The notes under the pieces were generated by a model. It was not told the DNA's origin. It searched no databases and saw nothing but the letters and a program-made list of their open reading frames with translations. 64,000 bases of DNA. Source: Primula veris (lineage: Eukaryota; Streptophyta; Magnoliopsida; Ericales; Primulaceae). The stretch lies in NCBI GenBank assembly GCA_963682055.1, contig OY821751.1, positions 14,260,001 through 14,324,000 of the forward strand, in the 5' to 3' direction. The translations under genes were made by a program, and so were the position numbers. Below, in pieces: positions 52,648-63,303 of the stretch. Positions within the stretch are counted from its first letter, which is position 1. Each line of letters begins with the position of its first letter.

Positions 52648-54750
52648 TTATGATCTTTCCCCGCCCGCGGTTTTGGGTCGTGACTTATGAACGACGTTGA
52701 TTGTTTTGCCTTGCCGGTTGTCGGCTCCATCGATGGCTAGCTGTTTGCCTTTGACCCCGGCACCCTTGATGAACTTGTTGAGGTATCCTGCGTCACCCCA
52801 CGAGTTCATCTTCCATCGCAGATTGCGACAATGCTCGGTGAGATGGCCGTGATCCTCATGATAGGCGCAGAAGAGATTGGAATCTCTTTGATTGGGGAGA
52901 GTAGAGAACGGTTGTGGTCTGGAATACCAGCTTTCCTTGCATATATCCTTTAGGATATCTTCAGCAGACAGGTTGAAAGTGTATCGCAGCTCGACCGGTC
53001 CGAAGGTATTTCGGCGTTCCCTCTCTTGGAACCGACCTTGTTGAAGTGGTTCGGGGGGCGTCGGGTAGGCGATCCGAAGCGGTTTAGGCTCGCTGATCGG
53101 CATTGGGTATGTGAGCTGGAGTGGTTTATGCTCGGGTTCCCCGGGTTGCTCTACCCTGTCATGGGCCTCGGGACCTTTGTCCCTTCTGGTCGGTCTACCG
53201 ACTTCCCCCTGATTGTTCTTGGTTCTCTTGCGGCCCACTTGTGCTTCTCGGACCGACTCTCTTCTTGGCAGAGTTCGGTTAAGGAGTCGCATTTCCTCGT
53301 TCTTATCGGTGAGGTGGGTACAATAGGCTAGCAGAGCGTCAGTGGTCGGAAAGATTTTGCCTATGAACTTCCTTCTCGTCCAATAGCCGCCAGGGATGGA
53401 GTTGATAAAGTTTTGGATGGCTATGTTATTGGCGTACTGCGGAATCTGGTTTTCCACGTCGATGAAACGTATGCAATAATTATTAAGTCGTTCATTCGGC
53501 AGCATCGTCATTTTCAGTAGAGTGTCGATGTGGATCTTCTTTTTCCGATGAGCAGCATATCGGGTGGAGTACGCATGGAGAAGCTTCGTCCAGCTTCCTA
53601 TGGATCCCCGGGGCAGGTTGTGGTACCACGAAGAAGCCTCTTGGCCCAAGCTGTTTTTGAAAAACTTGCACATCAGTGCAGGGTCATCACTCCACAGTTC
53701 CATCCTAGTTTTGTAGTGGCGCAGATGATCAATTGGACAGCTTTTTCCATCATATAGCCTGAATTCGGGGATGATGAACCCCAAAGGATTGCGGTGCCGA
53801 GTGATATGCTCGGTGCATGGAGTTTCTTGGCATACGTCCCAAGCCTGTTGGAACGCCTCATCCGGAGCTTGGTAGGTAGGGTGTTCCCCATAGTAAGGTG
53901 GTGGGTAATATACTACAATGACCCTGTGCCCTGGATATCTATCGTCGTTCGGGTTTCTGTTAGGGATAGGTCCCCTAGGGGCATCTTGGCGATCGACAAC
54001 CGTCGGGGTCGTCTTTGTAACATGTTCCCCTTGTCGGGGTATCCTGGTATCATGTGTTCGGCCCGCCATTTCCATAGCTGCTCGGTAAGCGGAATCTTCC
54101 ACTTCGCGTCGGGGGTCTGTATGCGGGTTGGTCGGTAGGACGGGCGGTACTGTGACGCCGGCTGCTGCCATGGCCGACATGCATGCCGCCAGCTGGGCCT
54201 GTAGCTGGGTATTGCGATTTTCAGCGGCCCGAGCCAGTGGGGCCGTAGTCCTATCTTGGTGAATAGGAGTTTGCACTTCCACCATATACGGTGTAATTAT
54301 TCGCGGTGGGAGGGTTGGATATGAGACTATCTGTTCTAGTAAGGGGTCGTCGGGCATGCCATACTGGTGGGCTTCATTCGTTTGAAAATGAACCCGTTGG
54401 GGACTGGAGTTGACCGAGGCTGCTGGCAGAGGGGCCGTTGAGCTTGGACCCGCGTTGTTGAGGCGGCGGTTATTTGTCAAGGGTGTCCTGGCGTACCTAG
54501 TTGCGGACGGCGCTCGTTCTGCCTCAGTATCTGTAGGGTTTTCGTCGATATGACCGTCGACTTGTGGAGGCTGATCGGTTTGTTGTTCTGTTTGGACGTT
54601 AGAGATGGTTGGTCGAGATCTGACCTGAAGTGCTTCGTAGCGGTCTCTGATGTTGAGGAGATGCGCTAACACGTCTTTGTGGACTGGGATTTCCTGGTTG
54701 GTCGATGTGCCTACTTCCTCTGGACGGGTTTCTTCGTTGGTGTTTGCCAT
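52648..54750 (-). CDS. Tat element Gag polyprotein
   Basis: 700 residues, uninterrupted. It begins MANTNEETRPEEVGTSTNQE at the first ATG after the primer site; an open extension runs back into the LTR but overlaps the primer site. The N-terminal half is low-complexity and Pro/Thr-rich. The retrotransposon gag domain covers FRLYDGKSCPIDHLRHYKTR, SSWYHNLPRGSIGSWTKLL and FINSIPGGYWTRRKF. A zinc knuckle-like CAYHEDHGHLTEHCRNLRW lies near the C-terminus. It forms the cytoplasmic virus-like particle that packages element RNA. Gag is the only long intact protein of this copy. Confidence 0.93.
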   Translation of the reverse strand: MANTNEETRPEEVGTSTNQEIPVHKDVLAHLLNIRDRYEALQVRSRPTISNVQTEQQTDQPPQVDGHIDENPTDTEAERAPSATRYARTPLTNNRRLNNAGPSSTAPLPAASVNSSPQRVHFQTNEAHQYGMPDDPLLEQIVSYPTLPPRIITPYMVEVQTPIHQDRTTAPLARAAENRNTQLQAQLAACMSAMAAAGVTVPPVLPTNPHTDPRREVEDSAYRAAMEMAGRTHDTRIPRQGEHVTKTTPTVVDRQDAPRGPIPNRNPNDDRYPGHRVIVVYYPPPYYGEHPTYQAPDEAFQQAWDVCQETPCTEHITRHRNPLGFIIPEFRLYDGKSCPIDHLRHYKTRMELWSDDPALMCKFFKNSLGQEASSWYHNLPRGSIGSWTKLLHAYSTRYAAHRKKKIHIDTLLKMTMLPNERLNNYCIRFIDVENQIPQYANNIAIQNFINSIPGGYWTRRKFIGKIFPTTDALLAYCTHLTDKNEEMRLLNRTLPRRESVREAQVGRKRTKNNQGEVGRPTRRDKGPEAHDRVEQPGEPEHKPLQLTYPMPISEPKPLRIAYPTPPEPLQQGRFQERERRNTFGPVELRYTFNLSAEDILKDICKESWYSRPQPFSTLPNQRDSNLFCAYHEDHGHLTEHCRNLRWKMNSWGDAGYLNKFIKGAGVKGKQLAIDGADNRQGKTINVVHKSRPKTAGGERS

Positions 54751-54811
54751 TTGTTGCTCATCTGGTAGAGTGTTGGTGTTCGGTTTCGAAGCTAGTTGCG
54801 AACTAGATCGT

Positions 54812-54828
54812 TCTCGGAGACGGCGCCA
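54812..54828 (-). other. Primer-binding site of the Tat element
   Basis: On the minus strand, two bases after the LTR, the sequence is tggcgccgtctccgaga. The first nine bases match the tggcgccgt start of the Asp-tRNA-type site used by many Tat and Athila elements; the rest is diverged. Confidence 0.75.
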
Positions 54829-54830
54829 TT

Positions 54831-55394
54831 TGATAAAGTCATAATTTTGGTCGGTTACGTTAGACTTTTCAACAATAACATAATATATAAAAAAAAGGAT
54901 AAATAATGAACCCTTAATCTTTATCAAGCTCGGTGGTATAATTGCTTGGAATACAATTTCATACTTATATTTATGCTCGGTATTACAACTTGCTCTGATA
55001 ATCTTGATCTTTTTTCGATCTCGGTGTTCGGTCTTGTATCGTGCTCGGTCTGCTTTCTAATGGGGTGAATTCTGACAAATTTTTCTATTTTCTCTCATTC
55101 TCTCTATATTTTTTAGATATATTTTCTGATGATCCTTTTAGGGGGGATAGTTGGCTATTTATAGACAATTATGTCCATGAGATGCTGACAAATGTCGTTA
55201 TCTCAAGTACCACCTCATGGGCTTTTTCATGGTGGATCTTTATTATTGGGTTGGACCCTTATAGATAATGACCTATTAGGAAAGCTCTATTTAGACCATG
55301 GGTTTTTGAGTTTAGCCTTGGATACCCTCAAATAATGGGTGGGTCGATTCGTACCCGAATAGATATATTCGGGTCCGGTTTTTATGTTCTATCA
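54831..55394 (-). repeat. 5' LTR of the Tat element
   Basis: 564 bp, tgatagaaca...tttatca on the minus strand, with a TATA box (gtctataaatagcc) at about 55154-55167 driving gag-pol. It differs from the 3' LTR at about 6% of positions by eye, including a 3-bp change at tgtccatgag/tgtctcatgtg. It is flanked outside by gaatc. Confidence 0.95.
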
Positions 55395-55399
55395 GAATC

Positions 55400-56780
55400 G
55401 GTTTAGATGATATAAATATTTTGTAAATTAAACAAAAAGGGACATTTCCTATTATTAAAGAGAACCAAAATCAAATATATTCTATAGTTGGACGGAAGCT
55501 GCTGCATCGAAAACGGACCAACTTCTGGGAAAAAAAAAACTTAAATGTATGACATGTTTCTATTTTTTCCTTCTATAAGATTAGTGCCGCTCGGTAGCAT
55601 GCTGATATTTAGCTGCTTTAATAGTCTAGAAGGATTGGCCTTTGAGTTTGGAGAACTCTTAATGTTTCATTAAACAAGCTTTATCATCTTGAGAATGCTG
55701 TAACGACAAATCTGGAGAGTTTGAGATATCCGGTTAAACAATACTTCAAACAACCAACTAACAAAGTAGTTTTGGAAAATACTTCAAACAAAACTTAATG
55801 CCTGTTTGGATTATTTTTTTAGCCACTTAGAATAGCCTACTGGGCCTCAATCCACACTATCAAATAGAATGTGTAGGGTTTGAATCTTATTGAGAGGGTA
55901 GGTGTGAAATTCTTGATTAACTTTAATAATTTTTTTTTTAAAAAACTAACGAAGACTTAATGGCGCCTGTTTCGAAAGTACTTTTTGCTTAGCTTTTTTA
56001 CCTTGTTGTTGAAAAAACTAGGGTTTTTTGATTTGCTAGCTGTCCATAAAGTAACAAGTCTCGAGATAAACCAAACAAATGAAGAACCTAACTTATACCA
56101 GGAATTTATGGATGATACATTCCAAACTAAGAATCATAATGTCAATGCGTGTATTTCAGCACACTCAAAAACTTTTAACTCCTACCTTTTAGACTACACG
56201 TACATAAGAATCATATTAAACATTTGGATCCTTGAATCAATGCGTGCATTTCAGCACACTCAAAACTTTTATCACCAAAGGAAATTTAAAAAGCACATGA
56301 CAGAATATCCATTTGAACCTACAACAATTTCCTTTTCTGCTGCACTTTATTGAGCACATAATGAAGATCCGACTATATCTAACTTCTATCTCTCTGAAGT
56401 GGGCTTCCTAGGAAATTTAAATGATCTATTTTCTTATATTTAGTCTATTAACCCAAAATAAGTTATAAGCTATTAAAAGATCACCAAGGTAATCACCAAT
56501 TAAAATATTAATTCGATATAATTAACCAGGTATCAGAAAATCAGTAACATGAGCCGTGTGGAATCACACTACTGTAATTGCAATTAGAATGGTAATAACT
56601 CAGACTTGTTGGTCATTTTCCAAGTTGTCCTATGTAATAGCTTTTGAAAATTAAAATCAACAAAAAAAAAAAGAAAAAAAAAATCAACGATTAATTTGAA
56701 GAAATAAATTTGTAATTCAAATCATACACTTAAATTTAAGCACGATACCAACAAATTGGCACTCTGAAAGACACACTCAC
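55400..56780. other. AT-rich DNA right of the Tat element
   Basis: A 122-codon plus-strand ORF (55985-56353) contains an internal near-repeat (CISAHSKTFNS / RAFQHTQNFYH) reflecting a short DNA duplication. It has no recognisable motif, so it is not called a gene. Otherwise featureless. Confidence 0.5.
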
Positions 56781-56940
56781 GCATACAAGCATTTGGAGAG
56801 CTTATATATTTTCCCCTTTATTATATCTTAAACAAGCAAGATTTTTGTTATTCCGTCTTGATTTATCTCTTTAATTTCAAATTAATGGATCAGAATAGTG
56901 TACAAGAACTGCACGAAGGAAAGCTAAGAGAAATCAATTA
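56781..56940 (+). promoter_or_regulatory. Possible leader and first codons of a gene cut by an LTR insertion
   Basis: A TATA-like gcttatatattttccc (about 56802) and an AT-rich leader precede ATGGATCAGAATAGTGTACA (56884). This encodes MDQNSVQELHEGKLREIN before the LTR begins at 56941. The peptide is hydrophilic and matches nothing I recognise. The interpretation as a truncated exon is tentative. Confidence 0.3.
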
Positions 56941-58148
56941 TGACACGCCCCGGTTTCCAAAAAAAGGTTACGGGGATGATCTTTTTAAAAGTAGAAACGT
57001 TTTAAGTAAACAATAAACCATTTGAAAAATAAGACGGCATCGAGCGTTATTTAAACAACTAAAAACAACGGTTTAAATAAATATTTTGAAACGAAACTCT
57101 CAAAGGAATCTTGCCTGAAGGCTACCACTTCAAAATAAACAACAGCGTTTGAGAACGGTAAAAGGTTCAAAGGTTCAACAAAAGGAAACTAAGCAGAAAT
57201 GAAATAAAGTAGTAAAGCTCTTCCATGCATGTACCATGACAATGTCCTGGTCCGCAATGCCTTTACCCTTATCCAAACCTGCACAAAATTTGTAAGGATG
57301 AATTCTCCAGCATGTTATGCACCCGTATCAACACGCGTGTGCGTACGGTCAATGTAGCCTGTGAACATAAGTATATAGGCAAAAACTACATTTCTACGTA
57401 AACGAACATCTACTAAAATAACATACTACTCTTATAACATAAGTAAAATAATTTCCTTTTTATTTAGGTTTCATTTTACTTCTCTTTTATGATCATCAAA
57501 CTACCTCACGGGTAGGTACAACTCCTACCAAGCCCTTCGTGACGCTAATGTCCCCAACAAGTGAAGAGACAAGGGCCAACTTCGTATATTATGTATTTTC
57601 AAACCAAACACTTCTTTTATTTTATCTTTACGTTTAAGGGCAAATAATTTCATCTTGAAATTCCCTTCTTCAATGACACTATCTTCGTAAAACGAAATGC
57701 AATAACAATCACGACAAACCAGCTACGATTATCTTCTTGTAATACTACTCCTCAACATGGTAAAATTCTACTACCTTATAGAACCAAATACTTCTAGCAT
57801 TTAATTCAATAAAATAAACTTGGTGAAACTTTATTCTTCAATCAAATAATGAACTTCATTCGCTTCAATAACCAACATCAAACTACTCGTCTTAGAAGAA
57901 ACATACTTCATCTACTCTTCAAACAAAACAAGTAACAAAAGACTTCGAACAACTCAGATAAACAAACAAAACTACTCATCAAACAAACGATAGGCTTCAT
58001 CTACTCAATAAACAAATTACGTGAACACAACACGTAAACTTTTACCCTAATAAACATAAGACTTAAATTCTACTCAAAATACGCGAATATAACATGTAAA
58101 CTTCTACTCATATAAACATAACGCATATACTTTATGCCAAGGGTTACA
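56941..58148 (-). mobile_element. 3' LTR of a Ty3/gypsy (Tekay-like) element, minus strand
   Basis: On the minus strand the LTR begins tgtaacccttggcataaag (58148) and ends aaaccggggcgtgtca (56941), the same terminus as the LTRs at 1-1105 and 9617. Upstream (58149-58195) is the pol-end/purine-tract sequence aatttcgagggcgaaattct then tttaatgggaaaaggt, typical beside the 3' LTR of chromovirus gypsy elements. The rest of the internal region is not recognisable. Confidence 0.75.
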
Positions 58149-59904
58149 ACCTTTTCCCATTAAAAGAATTTCGCCCTCGAAATTAAAAACAACACTACAA
58201 TCTATACAAACGTATAAAAAAATACAACGCTGCAATCTAATTCATTTCCCAACTATCCCCTTCTTCTCTCGGTTTCAATCAAATCCTATGATTTTAGTTT
58301 CAAATAGTGAAAGAAATCTAACACATCAACTTAGATATAAATTGGATCCACCACTGAACACTACAATGACTTCAAAAAACGTAGCTTCTCTGTTTATTTT
58401 AATACGGCTCATCAGCCTCAAGGTTATCAGAAATTATACAACTTATGCAAAAAGAATTAATATTCAGTTACCTAAATTTTCTCAAACCCCCATTTTTCAA
58501 ACTATCCTATCTTACAAAAATTTGTCAAACAAGTGCCTTTTAGTCTTCTGAGATATCTTAATGTCCTTGCCAAAACATCTTCCATAAACATTTTTCCATG
58601 ACACGAACAAATGATAACAAAGAACACTCCATAACCAAACCAAAACGTTCAGAAAATTCAAAAAAATTTCACAAAAACAACTGTGATCATTATCCTAAAC
58701 CAGCAGTTAGGATTATCTACTCCTCAATTAATGAAATAATTTTGTATCTCATATATTTTGCAGACAAAACAAAGTAGAAAATCAAACATACAGTTTACAC
58801 TCAAAGTAATGTCCACATCGTACTTCACCACGTCTCCAGTACTTCATAGAAGAAGCAACCGCATGAACAACCGTTCCTATATAACTAAAATGAGCTTTAT
58901 AAACTCGTGACCTTATTGACTAATACCTTAAAAAAAAACAAGGACCCATAAATTTTTTGCATACATAAAAAAAACATTCTAATGAAAAACTCATATGCTT
59001 ATTACTACGAAAATTTATCCGCATGCTATCATAATCATCTACCTCCAACAATTTTTAAACATAACTCATTTTCAACAATTCTCGATGTCATAACATGATG
59101 TACTTCATCACAAAGAAACGAAAACCTCAAATCGGTGTTCCCACCTCAATCAAAACAGCTAATGTCCAGAAAGAAAATCCATACAGATACAAGTTTTATT
59201 CACATTTGATATACATGAGTTACTTATCCGGATAACTACACATCCGTACGAGAGTTATTTCACAGTACTCCTAAGTCTCCCACTTGTAATTTTCAATTGC
59301 AATTCAAGATCATCCCATTCTCAAGTTGTCATAAATAAAATAAAATCTAATAGCTCATGCAATAATGATTCATTTCTGATTTTAATTTGTCATAAGTTTC
59401 ATTATTCCCAGGCCAAACTCATATGTGACTCACAACTCTCAGCATCAGTAAACAAAAGTTTTAAGCAAACCGATGGAAATGAAAATAGTACAACCACAAA
59501 GACTTCTGAATCCAACCAGTAAGTAATAAATTGATTTTTTTTAGAATAATCATCGATTTTAAGGTTTATATCAATTGAACATATATATATATATATATTG
59601 GACAATATCTATAATCAACAATCCCGATAATGTTACAAAAGTTGCTATTGAAATTAACGAAAAGTATATACATATACGTAAGAACATCACCATTTAATTT
59701 TTTTTTTAAGTTAACATACTTTGTCGTGATCCGGGATCTGGAAGGTCCACAGTTCACGAGGTTTGAAAAAGAAGAACGATTTATCCATGATTAAAATAGC
59801 AGTAAGACGAGCATTTAAGATAGTGCATTAATACAGAAAACTCATCCATTTTACAACATATAATATACTCTTAACTAGATTCTCCCCCCTCTCTCTCCCC
59901 TTCT
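58149..59904. other. Decayed gypsy interior and unassigned AT-rich DNA
   Basis: The first ~150 bp (ggatccaccactg near 58345, gccctcgaaatt at 58183) look like the 3' end of a gypsy internal region. The remainder has no gene. A GC-richer phrase cgtgatccgggatctggaag at 59726 could not be placed. (TA)n at 59580-59599. Confidence 0.45.
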
Positions 59905-62900
59905 AGCATCTAGGATAGTCGTCCCTCTCTCTATCTCTTTCTTTTCTCTCTCTCGTTGTTTCTCACGTTTCTCAATGGGCGAGGGCTTTCATCTATTTGG
60001 CTTCCCCCACTCTCTCCTTTGTGAATTTAATTCATAATTTGTCAATTAGTTTCTAATTATTTAACCCTGTTCATCTAACCACAACTAACTAATACGGAGT
60101 ATATCTCTACATGTAACTACTAGATATTTTATTTTTCTTAAATGAACGAGTTTTCAACTTTAATAAAAACACCCTAAACATTAACTTTAAGACTCTAAAG
60201 AAGAAAGAAAATATTATTAACCATAATTATAATAATACTATTAATATCATTTATTAAATAACGGAACATTGCAATAACTTCATTCTCATACATACCGATT
60301 TATGGCACCTATGACACAGGCTTGCCGATGCATCTTGTAACTGCATAGGTCATCCGGTCAATCTGAAATGTTTATAAGTTCAAATTTTATAACATTATGA
60401 CGAAACAAATAATTCTTTTAAATTAATTCAATAATCATGGGACCTTTTCACATGCAACATAAATCAATTCGTGTAAACTAAAGATATCAAGAGACAGTGT
60501 TGGAAAATAATTCTTTTTGTTCAATATTAATGACATTAATATTAAAACATAACTGAACTTTGACAACATTTTTCATATATAAGATAAAGAAGTAATCTTT
60601 TATTGAAGAAAAGTTCATGACCAAAGCAACATTCTGAATCACAATTTAGATTTTTCTGGTTTTGCACTATCATGGTATGGTACATACAAATTTGTGTGTC
60701 TAATATTCATAATTGGCCTTTTATAATCCACTCATACGCTAAAGATGAAATTTAAATTAATCTTCTCTCACACAGCAACCAAGTGAATAAATTCATGAAA
60801 AAAATTAGCAGAATTTGTTTTATCTATATAACTCTAGAAATGTCTAAATATCATAGGAGTATATGTATGGCTTGAGTCAATCTATGTGCTTGATTAAAAG
60901 ATCATCAAAATTTTAAATATGTTTCTCAAGTCTCTTTACCTAAAACTAATAAAATATACTACTAAAATATTTTATGCATTTCACAAAAATCATTCTTCAT
61001 AGTGTCATCGTAATCCGCAACGCACTATCCCGGACAACCACCTGTGGTTTTGGGGTACATTGAAGTGTTTTACTACCAAACCAAGTTGAAGGTTAATAAG
61101 CAAGATACCTCAATTTTCAAACGGTCATTCTCCAATCGCAGATGAAGCATGCCCAAAGATAGATCATTGACAGCAATTGGACCACCACAAGCATGGCAAG
61201 GGCAGTTGCTGAGTGTGTCTCTTAACCTCATGTTTTCAGCACGAAGCGTCTCATTCTCTAATCTAAATTGTGAGTTCTCAAGCCTCACATCTTGCATCTG
61301 AGGGGTATAGGAAAAAATAAAAGGGGGTAATGACGAAAAAGTACTAATGTACACAACCTATATCATCTAATATTTATATGATAAACTATTTATTTCGGAA
61401 AACTATCACTCGTTAAAATATTAAAAATAACTTCACATACCAACTTTCTCCCTTTTTAGATCAAAAGATATATTAAAAAATAATATTTTTTTTAATAAAA
61501 TTCATAATAGACTAAAAAAATAAGTAAATTCGAACATAAACTATTAGATGGTACTTTTTTATGTATAGTTTGACAATGATTTTTTTTGGAATTTTTGTTT
61601 TGTTATGATTTGGGATTTTCCTTTATAGTTGAGTTTTGATCATTCAACCTCTTATAGTATAAATTTATAATATACTCTTACTTACACGTTTCAAAAATAT
61701 ACATGATTTACCTTTTGATCGACCCCGGTCCTTATTAATTCCTACCAAGCGAATTTGTTTGTTGCCTATATATATTGTTTAACTAAAAAGTTCTACTATA
61801 TATATCACTTGTAGGATACGACCAAAGGATCCCAAGAATGGTGTTTAATCTTTTGAAGTTATTGGTTGATGTCAAAGTCTACCTAGCTTAAACTAGATTA
61901 GTGTACGTAGATGCATTTTAACATAGAAAAAACTATACAAGGGACTAGATAGAGTGAGAATTAATGAGTGAGGTGCTGAACTAAACCTTCATTCGATTGT
62001 GCTTGTTTTGGAACCATAGCTGGACTTGTGAACGCTTCAATTCCAAGTCACGACTCAGTAATTTCCACTGCTCGTCATCTGGATGTGGGCAGGCCTTGAA
62101 AAAACTACACCAAATAGTTATAAGTTAATAATTACAAGACGAGCTACCATATCCAAATATTGGTTGTTATATTTCCCAATACATATTATCCATTATAACA
62201 TTATGGAACATGTACAAGACTTCTATAAAGATTAAAAAGAAAAAAGATTACATTGATAGAGAGTATGTAAAAGTCGGGTTCCCAGGTTCCTTACAAAACT
62301 TAAAGGACTAGACACCTAGCGAACAAAATGGGAATCAAATCTTATAAGGCGAATTTAAAAAAACACATTTTCCCCCACTATAAGTACCTTCTAGAAAACA
62401 TTACCAAGCTAGCTAATTAGCTAAGCTCTCAGTTATAAAGTCAGTATTGTTTATCTAGCTACCACTTCAAACAGAGAAACAATGGGGATTTAAAGTCCTA
62501 CCTTGTTTGTATCCGATGATATTCCTAAGTGATCGTGGAATGCCTTAGATTTCTCATATTACAGCTATTGACAAGATATTATAAAAGATAGATTTTAAAG
62601 ACTCTCCACATGTGCTCTCGAGACATTTCACTCTATGAATATCTTATTGAACGAATCCGAATACTTTAAGACAGTGCCGACTCCAGGGGGAGTGAAGGCT
62701 GCATCTAGTAGGGGCCATATTAATTGTGAGACCACAATTTTCTATATCGAAATTATTATTATCTCTTTTGTAAATTAAAACTTTATGAATTAGGGTTAAC
62801 TTTAAACGTATATTTATCCGGCCTTTCTTCCTTGGTAACAGTCCCAAACCTGTCCATCTTTTGACAACACTTATTGACAATTATATAAGTTACTCAGTTA

Positions 62901-63293
62901 TTTTATTATTATTCTTTTTCTTTAATGGTTGTATAGTTCGATATTTTTATTGAGAATCAGTTAATAAATTTAATATTCTTTATATTACTATACTTTCCTT
63001 CAATGGTAACTCCTGTATTTTTATTGAGAATATTTAGTAGATTTTAAAGCATTTTAGAATTGTATATTTACTGTTTGTGTCGTTTGATAACTTTTGTGTA
63101 GTTAATTGTTACTGAGTTTGCACCCCAAAAAAAGCAAGAAAAATCTGAAGTCTAATTTTTTAATCTGCTGGTATCTTAACTTTAACATACTGAACGTCTT
63201 ATTTTTTTTAGTTTTTCATGATTCTTTTGATGTTGGATTAAAGAAACTATTTTATTGTTTGGAGTTTTTTTTTTTTACTACCTGAAATTTGCT
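59905..63293 (-). repeat. Inverted duplication, arm B (partner arm A 5597-8930)
   Basis: Minus-strand copy of arm A including all introns between the homeodomain and zipper exons. The outer match ends at cctgaaatttgctgg (63280s), immediately before a transposon-like sequence, so the duplication may continue beyond the window. Arm B lacks the (GT)n and (ATT)n expansions of arm A. Confidence 0.85.
60309..62104 (-). CDS. Short HD-ZIP class IV protein lacking START (copy B, 5' part missing)
   Basis: Exons on the minus strand: 62104-61987, 61297-61109, 60362-60309, with the same lengths and phases as copy A and intact GT-AG sites. They encode [30 protein letters not shown] (homeodomain helix 3; Arg53 replaced by His), then [20 protein letters not shown], the CHACGGP loop and [13 protein letters not shown]. 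The end is [17 protein letters not shown] and TAG. The zipper is better preserved than in copy A. The first coding exon would lie beyond the insertion at 63300 or outside the window. All three exons are free of stops and shifts despite 15-20% divergence from copy A. The TAG is shared with copy A (there one codon after its TGA), so the short form predates duplication. Confidence 0.65.
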
Positions 63294-63303
63294 GGACACC
63301 ACT

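Larger units (their letters stand above)
38685..55394 (-). mobile_element. Complete Tat-lineage Ty3/gypsy retrotransposon, 16.7 kb
   Basis: Bounded by 563/564-bp LTRs and a perfect 5-bp target duplication gaatc (38680-38684, 55395-55399). Minus-strand order is 5' LTR, primer site, gag, protease, RT-RNase H, a second RNase H, integrase, then about 9.5 kb of extra DNA, purine-rich tract (agggagcact), 3' LTR. The second, archaeal-type RNase H between RT-RNase H and integrase is diagnostic of the Tat lineage (Ogre, Retand, Grande relatives). The extra DNA carries plus-strand genes. LTRs are about 94% alike by eye. Stops and frameshifts show the copy is no longer autonomous. Confidence 0.95.

Noticed and set aside
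53026..54138. Plus-strand ORFs opposite gag
   Set aside because: Shadows of the intact gag frame on the minus strand with no domain of their own.
55985..56353. 122-codon plus-strand ORF
   Set aside because: Contains an internal DNA duplication and no recognisable motif; AT-rich codon use like its surroundings; no promoter evidence.
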